Assembly: GCF_963678635.1 (NCBI RefSeq)
Contig: NC_087062.1
Coordinates: forward strand, 86,143,845 to 86,207,844
Source of the DNA: Symsagittifera roscoffensis
Taxonomy: Eukaryota; Xenacoelomorpha; Acoela; Convolutidae
DNA length: 64,000 nucleotides
Direction: 5' to 3'
The position numbers and the translations under genes were made by a program. Of the stretch, positions 24,835 through 35,589 are shown piece after piece. A model generated the notes under the pieces. That model was not told the origin of the DNA. It saw only the letters and a program-made list of their open reading frames with translations, and did not search any database. Every line of letters starts with the position of its first letter. The first letter of the stretch is position 1.

Positions 24835-25383
24835 TTGTTCCGACTTTCGATACGAAAGTAACGGAATACTTGTGCTCGGGGTGGGTTTTTTTTTTCTTCA
24901 GACAAATTTCGACTTTTTAACTAGCCATTTTTCACGGAGTTTTTTTGTATCATTCAAAAGGTATTGTTGTCCTGAGCTTAAATTTGAAAAGATATTTCAC
25001 CTGTGATTATTTTTCGTAAAAGTATGAGGGTTTAAAGATTGCCATTTTGGCCATTTTGACCAATTTGGGACAATTAACGCGCGATATAATTCACGCTATT
25101 AACGCGTAAGCGGAGATTTAATCCGTCATATAAATCGTTCCAAATTGGTTGAACGAAGCTTATTTGCCATAATTGATTTGTTACAAGGAACGAAATCTAT
25201 TCTTTTGTACTTTATATGGCGTGTGGGGGGATGATTTTCATTGAATAAATTTCAAATTTTAGAAAAAAAATTTTCATTTTATGGCAAATGGTTTTCATTA
25301 AATTTTTAAAAGTTATTACTGCTCCATAAACCTCAAAAGGCAGTCGAACATTCAGGAATTCGCACTGATACGAGCAGTCTTGT
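24835..25383 (+). mobile_element. HINE-like interspersed repeat, full copy
   Basis: Same ends and internal order as 21,854-22,394, with high similarity over the first 400 bases, so it is among the youngest copies. Its 3' end directly abuts and enters the reading frame of a minus-strand exon candidate. Confidence 0.7.
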
Positions 25384-25523
25384 AATAGTTTTCCCCTCAA
25401 TTTCAGAAAGATGGAACTCAAAGCTAATTAAATTGGCTACCAATTCTTCAAAAAGGATGCGTGCTGCTTCTAAAACACCCTGTTGGTATTCAACACCAAA
25501 AATTTCAAATGCTCTTGAAAGGT
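25333..25523 (-). CDS. possible terminal exon whose end lies inside a HINE-like repeat
   Basis: Reading the minus strand, acceptor ACAATAATCAG at 25,524 opens a frame entered with two leftover bases: LSRAFEIFGVEYQQGVLEAA, then RILFEELVANLISFEFHLSE. This is strongly protein-like, with amphipathic helix spacing. The frame then enters the repeat 3' end at 25,383 and stops at TGA 25,333-25,335, so the last 16 or so residues are repeat-encoded. The plus-strand frame of the same DNA is also open but looks less like protein. Family not recognised. Either a gene has captured a repeat end as its C-terminus or an exon was disrupted by the insertion. Confidence 0.4.
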
Positions 25524-25689
25524 CTGATTATTGTCTCCATGCGTTCAAGTCTATAGATATAATTTACTTTCCACAAATTTGAAGGTCATTTTTGTTTATT
25601 TTTGCGGTTTTAAAAATGGACAATTCGGTCAACTTGGACTCATTTCTGCGCGCTTTGAAGTGTTTTAATATGGGTTCCATGACTATCTA

Positions 25690-26355
25690 CCAAATTCTAA
25701 ATCACCCTATGCCATTTACCTTACACCAGTTATCCTATATTCCACTCTGCTCTATGCCAAACTACCCTATGCCAAATTACCTTATGTTCTATTAATAGTT
25801 CAGCTGGTCAGAGATAACTGAGCTGACTATCTCGTTTTAAGGTGGCCGGATAGTCGGCTTTACTCTTGGTGTAAAGCCCTACCCAGTAGCAGATATAGGG
25901 GGGGGGGGGAGCTACTCCCTCCTCTCTAAGCCCCTGAGGGATTCGATCCCCTCCCGAACGACGCGATTTTTTGGTCGAAATTTGCCAAAAGGTGCCTAAA
26001 AACGCCTTTTTTTGGCCTTTTTTCAAAAATTTGCCTGCGGCCCAGAAAATTTGGTCAAAATAGTGTCTTTATAGTGGTTTTCAGAGAGCTCAGAAACTCA
26101 ATTTAGTCGACCATAAAAAAAGGTCCACAAAATTTTCAAATTTTTTTTTGAAATTCCGCCCCCCCCCCTCGAGAAGTTCCTAGATCCGCGCCTGGTCCTA
26201 CCCTCGGCAGGCAAGCTCGCAACACGTTGGCGCGACTGCGGCTATCACACTTTTGCTGTTGTCATTTGACTTAATTTAGGCGTAAGGTAGATTGGCTCAG
26301 GGTAGATTGGCATAGGGTAAAAAGGAATATGGTAAATTGGAATAGGGTAAGTTGT
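25690..26355. mobile_element. inverted-array element (unit near TACCCTATGCCAAT) with nested MITE
   Basis: The left side carries about six imperfect 15-bp units (CACCCTATGCCATT, TACCCTATGCCAAAT and others, 25,690-25,795). The right side carries about five in the opposite orientation (GGGTAGATTGGCATAGGG, 26,282-26,350). Between them are a hAT MITE (25,884-26,194) and the GC-rich core GGCAAGCTCGCAACACGTTG at 26,209. The core recurs in the element at 30,930. Outer ends and target duplication could not be fixed. Confidence 0.55.
25884..26194 (+). mobile_element. hAT-type MITE nested in the inverted-array element
   Basis: Starts CAGTAGCAGATATAGGGGGG and ends CTAGATCCGCGCCTG, matching the ends of the MITEs at 50.4 and 51.0 kb. 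Flanks GCCCTACC (25,876-25,883) and GTCCTACC (26,195-26,202) form an 8-bp target duplication with one mismatch, as hAT transposition makes. Internal similarity includes the CTGAGGGATTCGATCCCCTC segment. No coding sequence. Confidence 0.75.
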
Positions 26356-26496
26356 CCTGCTACCTTAATGTGGTGCTCATCGGTTAAACGGAAATTTTCT
26401 AAGCGCGACGAGTGTTTTTGTTCGCAAAACTAGTTGCTATTATAAATTCTTCACAAGAATCAGATTGTAACACTTTTTTCTCATTGGCTGCAGGTG
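26356..26496. other. short unassigned spacer
   Basis: Nothing supported. Confidence 0.3.
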
Positions 26497-27008
26497 CCCG
26501 GGTTGACAAAAAATGCTTATCACACTATTCCATACTATTTCATAGACCAAAAAAAAATTACTATGAAAATAGCATGATAAGCATTTTTTCCATAATTTGA
26601 AATATTATTATAGGCATTTTTTCTATACTATGAAAGTTTAGTAACATTTTTTTCCCTAAAAGAAAGTTTTGTGCACAAATTTATATTTGAGCACAAAAAA
26701 CAAAAGCAAGTTTGCAACCAAAAAAGGGATTTAAAATTTTTAACCTCAAATTTGTGTTTTTGATTATGAAAAAATGCATATCATACAATTTTCATATATG
26801 AAATTTATATGATAAGCTTTTTTTTGACTAAAAAAATCATGTTTTTATTGAGCAGAAAGATTCAAAAGATAGAAATAGAACAGAAGTATTTCTCTAATTA
26901 ATACAGTTTTTAAATTTTGCTTGAAAATTGTATGATAAGCAACTTTTCAATAGTCGCCATATATGAAATTGTATGATAAGCATTTTTCTTTTATGGACGT
27001 CAACCCGG
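26497..27008. mobile_element. foldback-type MITE ending CCCGGGTTGAC
   Basis: Left end CCCGGGTTGACAAAAAATGC and right end complementary (GTATGATAAGCATTTTT, then GTCAACCCGG). Inside, AATGCTTATCA-type and TGATAAGCATTTT-type motifs and ATATATGAAATT palindromes recur several times, so the whole element can fold on itself. A second copy with the same ends lies at 28,398-28,947. I did not find a clean target duplication. Confidence 0.6.
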
Positions 27009-27125
27009 TTGGCAGAAAAAAAACAAAGTTATAAAACTCGAAAGTTTTAGCGCCATTGAAATTTGTTGACCCAAAATTGTCTGGGAAAATTAATTTAAAA
27101 AAAGTGTCGAGAATCACTCATTGTT

Positions 27126-27222
27126 TCAGAGTTCTGTTTTCATGCAAGCAGTCTTGTTCAACATCGTATTGAGAGTGACTTTGAGATAGAGCAAATCAAG
27201 ACTGTTGACCTTGTTACCGGGG
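27126..27222 (-). CDS. possible terminal exon (partner of 27,732-27,786)
   Basis: Minus-strand acceptor TTAAGTTTTAG precedes a frame reading PGNKVNSLDLLYLKVTLNTM, then LNKTACMKTEL and TGA. It starts with one base that completes the codon left open by the donor at 27,732, so phases agree. The opposite strand is also open here with a good acceptor (CATTGTTTCAG at 27,129), so the strand is not certain. No family recognised. Confidence 0.3.
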
Positions 27223-27233
27223 CTAAAACTTAA

Positions 27234-27731
27234 AGCATTAATGAACCTGGACATAAACAACAAAAAAAAACAGGAGGAAAGAACTCTTGTGATGAAATTT
27301 TAGGCCTCAAATTTAATTTTTTTGGCCCGGCTCATTTTTTATGTAATTTTTATTTTAATTGGTTGATCGAATAGATCTAACAAAATGATGATTTCCTGTA
27401 TAGTCGCTTGCATGGGTATTATCATGTATCATGGCTGGCTAGCAAAATTGATCGACGCCTGCTTACCGAACGCGAGATAAACTTAGGTTTTGCCTCAATG
27501 AAGGTGGTATAAATTTAACTTTGCCTCAACGAGCGCTGGATCAAAATTGCACAAGACAATAAAAGTTGATTATTTTTATTGTTTGACTTTCCGGGGGCGC
27601 TTACTTAGGTACTATCGGGATTGTTGAGAAGATCTCGCATATAAGCTGTCTAAGTTTTCAGCTTTCCAGTTGTGTCAGGGGTGTGTCCGGCTACAAATTT
27701 TGCACCATTGGGAAGAACAGAAGCTGCTCAC
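27234..27731. other. unassigned, probably intronic
   Basis: Lies between two minus-strand exon candidates. A minus-strand run VLPNGAKFVAGHTPDTTGKL at about 27,650-27,720 is protein-like but bounded by stops, so it may be a decayed coding fragment. Confidence 0.25.
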
Positions 27732-27786
27732 TATTCGAGTCGAATCATGACACCAAATCTGTGTTCGCCAAAGCTGATATTAGTTT
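27732..27786 (-). CDS. possible small internal exon
   Basis: Minus-strand acceptor CTTGAGACTTTTCAG, 55 bases encoding TNISFGEHRFGVMIRLE, and a donor GTGAGC. It begins with two bases of a split codon and ends with two, and the end phase fits the acceptor at 27,222. The intron between them would be 509 bp. An upstream exon was not found. Confidence 0.3.
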
Positions 27787-28175
27787 CTGAAAAGTCTCAA
27801 GCTGAAAATATCTCCTCTATTTCATAGTTTCAGTTCCATTTTACGGGCTATTTGTATCTTTATGAATAGTAATGAAACGTGCGAAACTTATTAAAATGGC
27901 TATGACATAAATTGAAGTTTCTACAAGCAGGCTTCATAAAACAGGTTTATTTAAATTGAAACCGTCCAAAAGTATAAACTCCCCCATAAATCCTTTCCAC
28001 GAGATTTCGAAAACTTTAATTGAATTACTTGCAATCAAACAAATATAACTTTGGTCTCAGTTGATATTGCTTATTTAGTAGTTCCTGTTAAAACTTGTAC
28101 GCAGAGCACAAACTATTTGCCAGGAAAAATAAACTTGCCTTTTCGACAATATTTTGCCAGCTTTTACTTGTTAAC
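27787..28175. other. unassigned; upstream region of the 28,176 gene
   Basis: AT-rich. No clear TATA box. It must hold the promoter or 5' UTR of the plus-strand gene that follows. Confidence 0.3.
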
Positions 28176-30339
28176 ATGTCGTCTGACGGAAAAAACAAAA
28201 CGTCGCTGGAGAAAATCAAAGAAAACGTTTTAAATTCAAGCACTCGTAATGTTTCTTTTTTGCTCATTTAATTTAGAAATAAAAATTTGTATTCTTTTCA
28301 TTATATTAAACAGGAAACGAAGTTGAATTTATCGCAAAAGTTTTTTCGAAAATTGCCGGCAAGCTCTTTTTTTGTTCTAAATCGTCGATTACACTAGCCC
28401 GGGTTGACCTCCATAGACCAAAAAAGCTAATCAACAATTCTACATTTTGCTAAAGTGGTGTCGTCGAACTTTCAAAAAACTTTTCTCTTATATTGGCATA
28501 AAATTCGGTGTATTGTACTACATAAAAAAGAAAAACTTCTTGTCAAAAAATGCTAATCATACAATTTCTAAATATGGAAAAAGTATAAGTAGCCCTTTTT
28601 TGATGGCGACGACAAAAGTATTTTTGAAATTGCCCCCAAAAATTTTTTGTGTTTTTTTTCAACCGCACAACCGCAAATTGATTTTCGTACTCAAACAAAC
28701 ATTTTTTGGAATGAGTCATTTGTGTTCGGTTACGAACACAACCAAAAAATTTTGAGAAATTAAAATGTAAAAAATCAATATTTTTGATTTATGGAAAAAT
28801 GCTAGCCATACAATTTCCATATATGAAAAAATACTAATCATAGACCTTTCATGCAATTTTTTGTTCTTATGGAATTGCATGAAAAGCATTGATTAGCATT
28901 TTTCCATATATAAAAATTGTATGACAAGCATTTTTCGTCAAACCGGGAGGACGCAACCTTTTTCACCTGATGTTTTTGCGCGTTTTGCAGAAAATTTTTT
29001 TTGAAAAATTATACGTTTCGTATTTTTTGCATTTTTTGTCCAGTGGTTTGTACTCGTCTTAGGTCTTTTTGCGTCCCTTTCCCCCACTTAAAACATGTAT
29101 CAATTGTGTGGTGTAACGATGGCCCACTTAGCTCCCATGCCTTTTTGTAGCAATCGGACAATGTGAACAAAATTCGCAGGAAGGGTGGGGGAATTTTTCT
29201 TACTTTGTATAAATTTGGTTGGAGCATTTCAATTGAGTACGCACTTGTTTGAATTTGAACTGGAAATCAAGGAGCAAACTAAAACAGATGCACACGATCT
29301 AATGGAAGAAGTTGAAGAAGGTGAGCTCAGTGAACTTGAAAATCAGGAAGTTGCTGTCAATCAAAAAAGGAAACCGAGAAAACGTCAAAGTCATGTTCAC
29401 ACTTCGAAAATTGACGAAAACAGAGGCTGGAAAGGTACAAGTTTGATAGTTGGGTTCCTAAGATTTAGATAAGGTCCTTGTAATAAAGTCTTAAGGTACC
29501 GAGCTAAAAAAAAACACTTTTTGATTTCTTTATTTCGCCTCTTTGATGCTGTTCGGGGCGTCTTGCTTCTTAACTTGATTTTTCCGAGGCGCGATTATCG
29601 GTGATAGGTCGTTAAGTTGTTGTATCAGTAACTGAAAACGAGTTGCTCAGATCAAAAAATGCTTAACCAATCCATCATTCGAAAACGTTGTCACACGAGT
29701 TAAAACCATCCGATTTTATGACTCCGATGTTATGAAGGACTCTGAATTAGCGTGACGGGTGCTATGAAAATCATAGGTTTAAAGTTAATAGTTTGAAAAT
29801 TTAGCTGCGTTTTTTTCGGTCTGCCAATTTTTTTTTTTTTGCTCTGCTAAATTTTTCTGTATCATGGCCGGTTTTTAGAAGCAAGGTGATCTTTTTTCGG
29901 CGCTTACTCCGACCTCTAAATTATTATATATTAGCGCCGAATGCGCTTTTGAAAATTTTTTAGGGTTGGCTAGTTAGAAATGGGTGTCTTATAGTTAGGT
30001 ATCTTGGAATAACTTGGCAACCAGAACAGACGAGAGAAGCTGAGCTACCGCGTGCCTGGTATATTACTGAAGCTTCGGTTAACTGACCGCATTCTCATTC
30101 AACTATCAAACTTGTACCTTTCAAAAGTCTTCAGAGGAATTTTGGTCACTTTGAGTTTGTTCGCACTCGTCCTCTTTGCGATCGGATTACTTATCAAAAC
30201 AAGCATTGAACTAAACGACAGAAGCGGAAAACTTAAGATGAACCATGAAGAAACGGAGAGTAGTATGCAGATTGCTTTCGAAAACAGCATCAGCATCAGC
30301 AACAAGAAAACTAACCAATCTGATGTTTCTTTACTTTAG
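28176..30339 (+). CDS. three-exon gene for a 163-residue single-pass membrane protein
   Basis: Exons 28,176-28,245, 29,225-29,434 and 30,128-30,339 give an uninterrupted 163-codon frame. Donors are CACTC|GTAATG and GGAAAG|GTACAAG; acceptors are TTGGTTGGAG and CTTTCAAAAG. Both junctions split a codon after its first base and the phases agree. The N-terminus is polar (MSSDGKNKTSLEKIKENVLN); residues about 39-65 are acidic (MEEVEEGELSELENQ); 71-78 are basic (KRKPRKRQ), possibly a nuclear-import or membrane-proximal patch; about 95-117 form a hydrophobic span (VFRGILVTLSLFALVLFAIG); the tail is polar. AATAAA lies 25 bases after the stop. The span region aligns with the protein at 21,091. Intron 1 hosts a foldback MITE and intron 2 a MITE remnant. 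Function unknown; exon 1 is the least certain part. Confidence 0.55.
28398..28947. mobile_element. foldback-type MITE in intron 1
   Basis: Left end CCCGGGTTGACCTCCATAGA, right end CAAGCATTTTTCGTCAAACC plus GGG, complementary over the outer 11 or so bases apart from one mismatch. Internal CATATATGAAAA and TGATTAGCATTTTTCC motifs repeat in both orientations, as in 26,497-27,008. It lies wholly within intron 1 of the 28,176 gene. Confidence 0.6.
29885..30005 (+). mobile_element. hAT-type MITE remnant in intron 2
   Basis: GGCGCTTACTCCGACCTCTA, then TATTAGCGCCGAATGCGCTT and TTTTTTAGGGTTGGCTAGTT follow the order of 51,215-51,295 in the MITE at 50,980 (GGCGCGCGCTTCCCCTCAAA; TATTGGCGCCGTAGGCGCCT; TTTTAGGGTCGGTCGGGC). 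The ends are lost. Confidence 0.5.
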
Positions 30340-30364
30340 AACAATATTTTTGATGTGTCTGAAG

Positions 30365-30370
30365 AATAAA
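30365..30370 (+). terminator. AATAAA polyadenylation signal
   Basis: AATAAATAAA begins 25 bases downstream of the stop of the three-exon gene, a typical position. Confidence 0.5.
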
Positions 30371-30439
30371 TAAATTTTAATTTTTTTGAAAACAGTGTGA
30401 GCAGTATACTTATTCAGACCAACAATCAATTTCAGATCA

Positions 30440-30640
30440 ATTTCAGATCACAAAAAGTGACGAAATATTTGCGCATGAACTTGTTTTTTTTTTCTCCAGA
30501 CTACTTTTGCCTTTCTGAATATCAATTTTTAAAAAAAAAATCATTTGTTAGGTAATGTTGCCCTGAGCTCAAATTAGCAAAATATTTTACTTTCAATTTG
30601 TTTTTTGTCACGTTATTGGAATTTACAGATTGCAATTTGC
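30440..30640 (+). mobile_element. HINE-like fragment
   Basis: Contains diverged versions of the GTGCTCGGG...TTCTTCAGAC, TTTTTAACTAGCCA and GTTGTCCTGAGCTTAAATTT blocks in family order. Ends are not preserved. Confidence 0.4.
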
Positions 30641-30710
30641 CCTGTGCTGAATGCAAATTGGTTTCTTTTTCACTGTTACGACTTTTCAACAATAAAAGTT
30701 TTCTTTTTAA

Positions 30711-31491
30711 TTGTTCCTACTTTCGAAGATTTTTTCTAGAGACAGATTTTGAGTTTTTAACTAGCCATTTTTGACGAATGTTTTTTTATATCATCCAAAA
30801 AATATTGTTACATAGGGCTAAAATTTCACAAAGTGCTTCACCATGGTTTATGGTGGTTTAAAGAAAGTCAAAGTGGGATAATGAACGCCACCATATTTAG
30901 TGCTAAAAACACGTAAGTGGAGATTTATTGGTGCATATACAAAATAGTCCACTACAAAATAGTCCGAAAAATCATCTAACGGAGGAAAAAACAGTCCAAT
31001 ACAAAACAGTCCGGCTCTAAATTTCGTATTAATACCTGCCTTCTGTTGGCAAGCTCGCAACACATTGGCGCGACTGCGGCGGTCACTATTTTGTTCAATA
31101 GATTTGTAAAACGAAGGACAATTCTCGGCTTGCCGGCTTGTTAAAACAATTATCAATTAGGACTGTTTTTCTGACTGTTTTTTAGTTCATTTTCATACTT
31201 TTCCGGACTCTTTTGTATTGGAGTGTTTTGTATGGCACTGTTTTGTAGAGACACGGATTTATTCAGTCCTATAAATCATTTCAAGTTAATGAGAGGCATG
31301 CTACTTGGTCTTTTTAATACTTGATATATGCGAAGTATATCACTTTGCATTTTAGATGCGTGTGGATGGTTGTTTTTAAAAATCAAAAAAAAACTTTTAG
31401 TTCAGTGTTTTTTAAAAAAAACACTACTTCATAGACCCTAAAAAGCAATCGGAGCATTCAAAATTTTGCCCTGATGCTAGCAGGATTGTTT
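30711..31491 (+). mobile_element. HINE-like repeat interrupted by an inverted-array element
   Basis: The 5' part starts TTGTTCCTACTTTCGAAG and runs to GTGGAGATTTATT. The 3' part resumes GGATTTATTCAGTCCTATAA and ends in diverged CAATCGGAGCATTCAAAATT and GCTAGCAGGATTGT. The break is exactly where other copies read GGAGATTTAATCCGTCTTAT. A 326-bp element fills the gap. Confidence 0.6.
30930..31255. mobile_element. inverted-array element (unit near TACAAAACAGTCC)
   Basis: Flanked by perfect 8-bp duplications GATTTATT (30,922-30,929 and 31,256-31,263) inside a HINE-like repeat. The left side has TACAAAATAGTCC units (three, plus a partial one); the right side has the same units inverted (TTTTGTATTGGAGTGTTTTG, GGCACTGTTTTGTA). 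Between them is GGCAAGCTCGCAACACATTG, nearly identical to the core at 26,209. There is no coding sequence. The 8-bp duplication suggests mobilisation by a hAT-like (or P-like) transposase. Confidence 0.7.
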
Positions 31492-31678
31492 GTTTTGTTC
31501 GTAATAAACTCTGGTCACTCAAATTAGACTCTTTCAATCATTTATCAAGTATCACCGGAATGCTTTGATCCCTCACAATGAAATAGTTTTTAACAGGCAT
31601 TTTCATTTTGTGACTTGATCTGAAAAAGTAATGTTTCAAATCTTGTAACGAGCAAATGCAGCTAGAACAAGTCTGATT
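31492..31678. other. short unassigned spacer
   Basis: Nothing supported. Confidence 0.3.
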
Positions 31679-32232
31679 GTTCCGACTTTCGTAACGAATG
31701 TAACGGAATATTTGTGCTCGGGGTCCGTTTTTTTTTCTTCAGACAAACTTCGACTTTTTAACCAGCCATTTTGACGGAATTTTTTTATATCATTCGAAAG
31801 CTATTGTTGTTGTGAGCTTAAATTTGAAAAGATATTTTTTCTTTGATCCTTTTTGTAAAGTTATGGGGGTTTAACGGTTGCCATTTTGACCATTTTGGGA
31901 CAATTAACGCGCGATATTTTTCGCGCCAACAACGCGTAAGCGTAGAATTAATCCGTCTTATTAATCCGTAAGCGTAGAATTAATCCGAATAAATCGTTCT
32001 AAATTGGTTGAAGGAAGTTTATTTGCCTGAATTGATTTGTTAATGGAGCAAAATCTATTACTTTGTTCTTAATATGACGTGTGGGGGATGTTTTTACAAA
32101 AAATTACGATTTTTTTTTCAAAGTTTTTAAATTTTATTTTATTAAATTTAAATTTTTCATGTTATTGCTGCCCTTTAGACCTTAAAAGGCAGTCGAAACA
32201 TTCAGGGCTCGCCCTGATATGAGCAGTCTTGT
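31679..32232 (+). mobile_element. HINE-like interspersed repeat, full copy
   Basis: Starts TGTTCCGACTTTCGTAACGA and ends CAGGGCTCGCCCTGATATGA plus GCAGTCTTGT. A local 25-bp duplication (CCGTAAGCGTAGAATTAATC) occurs near 31,965. Confidence 0.7.
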
Positions 32233-33686
32233 TAAATTTGTTTTTGTAAAGCTGATGATTTCGCTTAAAAGTGAAGTTTTTAATCGATTAAGCATAAAAT
32301 AACGATACTTAACCGTTTGCTAGAATCGTTCAGAAATATTAGCCATGAACCGCCAGATCTTTTAGTATCTTAACCAATTAGAGTAAGTAACAAGTTTACA
32401 GCAATGAATAATAAAGACTTGAATTGCCAAATGAGAGTGTATAAATTTTTGTTAGCGTAAGTTATATTATTGTAACTGTTTATAATTTCAAACAAGGATA
32501 GTCGGTTAATGTGCAAGTAGCAACGAATATTCCGGCCACAGTTTTACAAAATTACAAAGAAAAGCTTTTACAAACCTGTGTCGTTTTTTTCTGCATTTGC
32601 AAAAAAAGATCTGATCGAAAAATTAGAACTTGGTATATTTAATAAGCATAGTTGAAAAGGTCAATTCCAAAACAGTTTATGACAAAGTGACTACAAAATG
32701 AAAACAAAATGTTTGAAAAATTGTCAAAAAAGTTTCAAATATTTTTGCAGAAATTTTTTGAGTTTTTAAGCTTTTGGTTCCCAAAATTCTGCTGAAAAAC
32801 TCCAAAAATTACCTTTAGTTGAGTAAAACGGCTTTAAATTAGCTTTAAATGAGCTATTGTAAGCCTACACGGTCTATTTATTGGCTCGAAATTATACCGA
32901 AAACCAAAAATTTCGTACCCCTTTTTCTTGACAGTGAATTTTTTTTTTTTAATATCGTTCGTACCACGATTGACAGGTCTTTAAAATAATATATTAGTGG
33001 ACCCATCCGATGATTATTTGTGATACCTGATTTTGCGTGGAAAAAAAAACTAAAACACAACCAAAAACAAAGGTCCTCCAAAATTGGAAAACCAAATGAA
33101 AAAGCTCACCTTAAATTACACTCGAATTGATTCCAGGAGATTTTTTGTATGTTGTTATCGATGAATTTTTACTACAAGAAAATTAAAACGACATTATTTA
33201 TAACAAAACATTTGTTCTCAAGCCAAAAGTTTATGGCATACATCCTATAAATTATACATACAAGGTTTTTGTTCCAAATTTGAAAATGGAGAGGAACTTT
33301 GTATTCTTGTGTGTTTTAGTTTTTTCTATTTTTTCTTCCTCTTTTTGTTTTCCATGCAAAATAAGTTATCACAAGTAATCATCGTACTGGTTGAATGATA
33401 TATCATATTAAAACCCTGACACTTGTGATTCTAGAAAAACCTGTTCGGGCGAATAAAGCGAGCGAGCAGTCTAATTTTAATTGCTCCAAACCTTACAATA
33501 GCTTAATTTAAAACATAGAAATTTAGTTTACTCGAGAAACATTGGTTCACTTTGAGTGTTCTAGTGCCTTTGTGGAATCAAAATTTTCAAAAATGTGAAA
33601 AACTGCAAAAATTGAAAAAATTGTTGAATTCTTTTTTTTCGTTTTTTCAAGTAATTTTTCTACAAAATTGTTTTTCAAGTTGCTTT
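32233..33686. other. unassigned sequence with a short repeated motif
   Basis: No supported gene. At 32,497-32,560 lies AATGTGCAAGTAGCAACGAA and flanking sequence shared with 63,010-63,070 (plus) and 49,945-50,012 (minus). Other parts are AT-rich. Confidence 0.35.
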
Positions 33687-34110
33687 TTGTTCCGACTTTC
33701 AAAAAAACGGAAAATTTATGCTCGGTGTGTTTTTTTTCAGTCAATTTTTGTCGATCAAAATAATAGTTTTCAACAAAAACTTTTTATAAATCATCGAAGA
33801 TATTGACTTCCCGAGTTCAAATGTAATAAGACAATTTATCTTTGATTGTTTTTTGTAAAGTTCTGGGAGTTTATAAGCAATGCCAAGAGCACAACTCGAA
33901 TTATTTATTCATGGCGAATTATCCAGCACAACAAACTCGTTTCAAATTGAATTGAGGCTAGCTAATTGGTCGTATTAATTTCGTACGACTCAAAATGTGA
34001 CTTTTGATTTTGTTCAAAATTTATAGGTTTTTTCAATATTTTTTTTCACAAAAATTATTCGATTTGAATTAAGGGCAGTCGGAACCTTCAGGTCTTTAAC
34101 TGTCGAATAT
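33687..34110 (+). mobile_element. diverged HINE-like repeat
   Basis: Begins TTGTTCCGACTTTCAAAAAA and continues with a TATGCTCGGTGTGTTTTTTT block. The 3' part still shows GGGCAGTCGGAACCTTCAGG. The terminal hairpin is broken. Confidence 0.55.
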
Positions 34111-34368
34111 TCCTAATCTTTTTTGTTCAGCTCATTTTTTTGCAAAAAAATTACTACTACGATGGCCTAATTTTGTACCGGGATTGTTTTTGATAGAGGG
34201 CCGGTTCTTTGGTTCCACTTTTCACTCTTATTCAATAAATGCGCCTAAATTTTATTCAAACTGCCTACTTTTAATTCAAACTGCTCTAATTTTATATTTT
34301 CTTGCAGAAAAAAAATCAATTTGGTTCCGCGGCAGAGAAATTTTTTTCTCAAGCAAAGTGGACTTAAT

Positions 34369-34387
34369 GGGGGGGGGGGGGGGGGGG
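34369..34387 (+). repeat. poly-G run of 19
   Basis: An uninterrupted G run, just upstream of a Tc1-type MITE. Such runs are error-prone in sequencing and can form quadruplexes. Confidence 0.8.
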
Positions 34388-34393
34388 AATTTA

Positions 34394-34584
34394 CATTACG
34401 AGTCTAAGCTGTGTATTTTGTGAATTGAAAACGGATTCCGCATAAAAATTACGATCTTTTTGTAATTACTTTGTTCATTCGTTTTCTTAAATTTTTCTGA
34501 CAAAAATTCAATATGTTCAAATAATTGTCTCTAAATCCAGGGACATACAGACACAAAACCAGTGCACAGTTTGGCCTCGTAATG
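34394..34584 (+). mobile_element. Tc1/mariner-type MITE, diverged copy
   Basis: Starts CATTACGAGTCTAAGCTGTG after TA and ends AGTGCACAGTTTGGCCTCGT plus AATG. Ends are inverted repeats of each other. The better copy is at 46,931. The right flanking TA is lost. Confidence 0.6.
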
Positions 34585-35017
34585 ACCCAATATACTCACC
34601 CAGTGTATTAACACAAAGTCTAAGCTTCATCGCCAGTGGGCTTTCTGTATAATGGAAGCCATTTTTTGCTTAGAAATTTCATGAAAAAAACCAGATGCTC
34701 GTCAATTGATGCCCGATATTTTTTTCAGTCTTCGATATTTGTAGCTGAATAATCAAGCACTGTCAAATGAAACTTTGTGCTGAAAAAAAAATTTAATAGC
34801 AATTCAACTAAACTCAACAAATTAAAGATTAAATTTCCTTGCTATAGAAAATCTCTGATCATCAATTTTCAAAGAGCACGAAGAAAAAGTTTTATTTCAA
34901 CTTAACAACTGGTTTTTGATTTTTCTCATTTTTCTTTTTTTTTTCTTCGAGTAAGCCAGAGCCAGCGCAAGAAAGGAACTTAGAACATGTAAACAAATGA
35001 GCAACTTGAAAAAAATC
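34585..35017. other. unassigned AT-rich sequence
   Basis: Nothing supported. Confidence 0.35.
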
Positions 35018-35425
35018 AAACAAGACCGCTCGTAACAGGACGAAACCTTGAATGCTCCGACTGCTTTTTAAGAAAGCAGTGAAACATGAAAAAATTAAAT
35101 GTAAAAAAAATTTGAAAGAATTTTTTTAAATTGATTTTTTTTGTGAGAATCATCCGACCAAAAGCCATATAAAGTACAGAATGATACTTTTCGCTCCATG
35201 TAACAAAACAATTATTGCAAATAAGATTCCTTCAAATTGTTAAAACCCCATAGATTTACAAAAAACAATCAAAGATGAAATAATTGTTCAGATTTAAGCT
35301 CAGCACAACAATACCTTTTGAATGATAAAAAAAAATCCGTCAAAAATGATGGGATAAAAAATCGAAATTGAAGAAAAATCACACCGAGCACAAATAATCA
35401 ATATCCTGCTTCCAAAGTCAGGTTA
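35018..35425 (-). mobile_element. HINE-like repeat, minus orientation, internally shortened
   Basis: Begins with the inverted 3' end AAGACCGCTCGTAACAGGAC, then CTTGAATGCTCCGACTGCTT, and runs through CATAAAGTACAGA and ATTCCTTCAAATTG blocks to ACCGAGCACAAATAATCAAT and a diverged 5' end. Confidence 0.6.
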
Positions 35426-35589
35426 GTATGTTTATTCGAGGTATCCAAGCGGAAGGAAAAAAATGCCCAGCACAGAATTTCCAATTAATAGTCAAAAAGA
35501 TCACAGATTTGGCAAACTTAGTTTTTCAATGCAAGCCTCAAATACAGTGCTGATTTAATTCATCCGGAAAAATGAAAGAAACTTGAAAA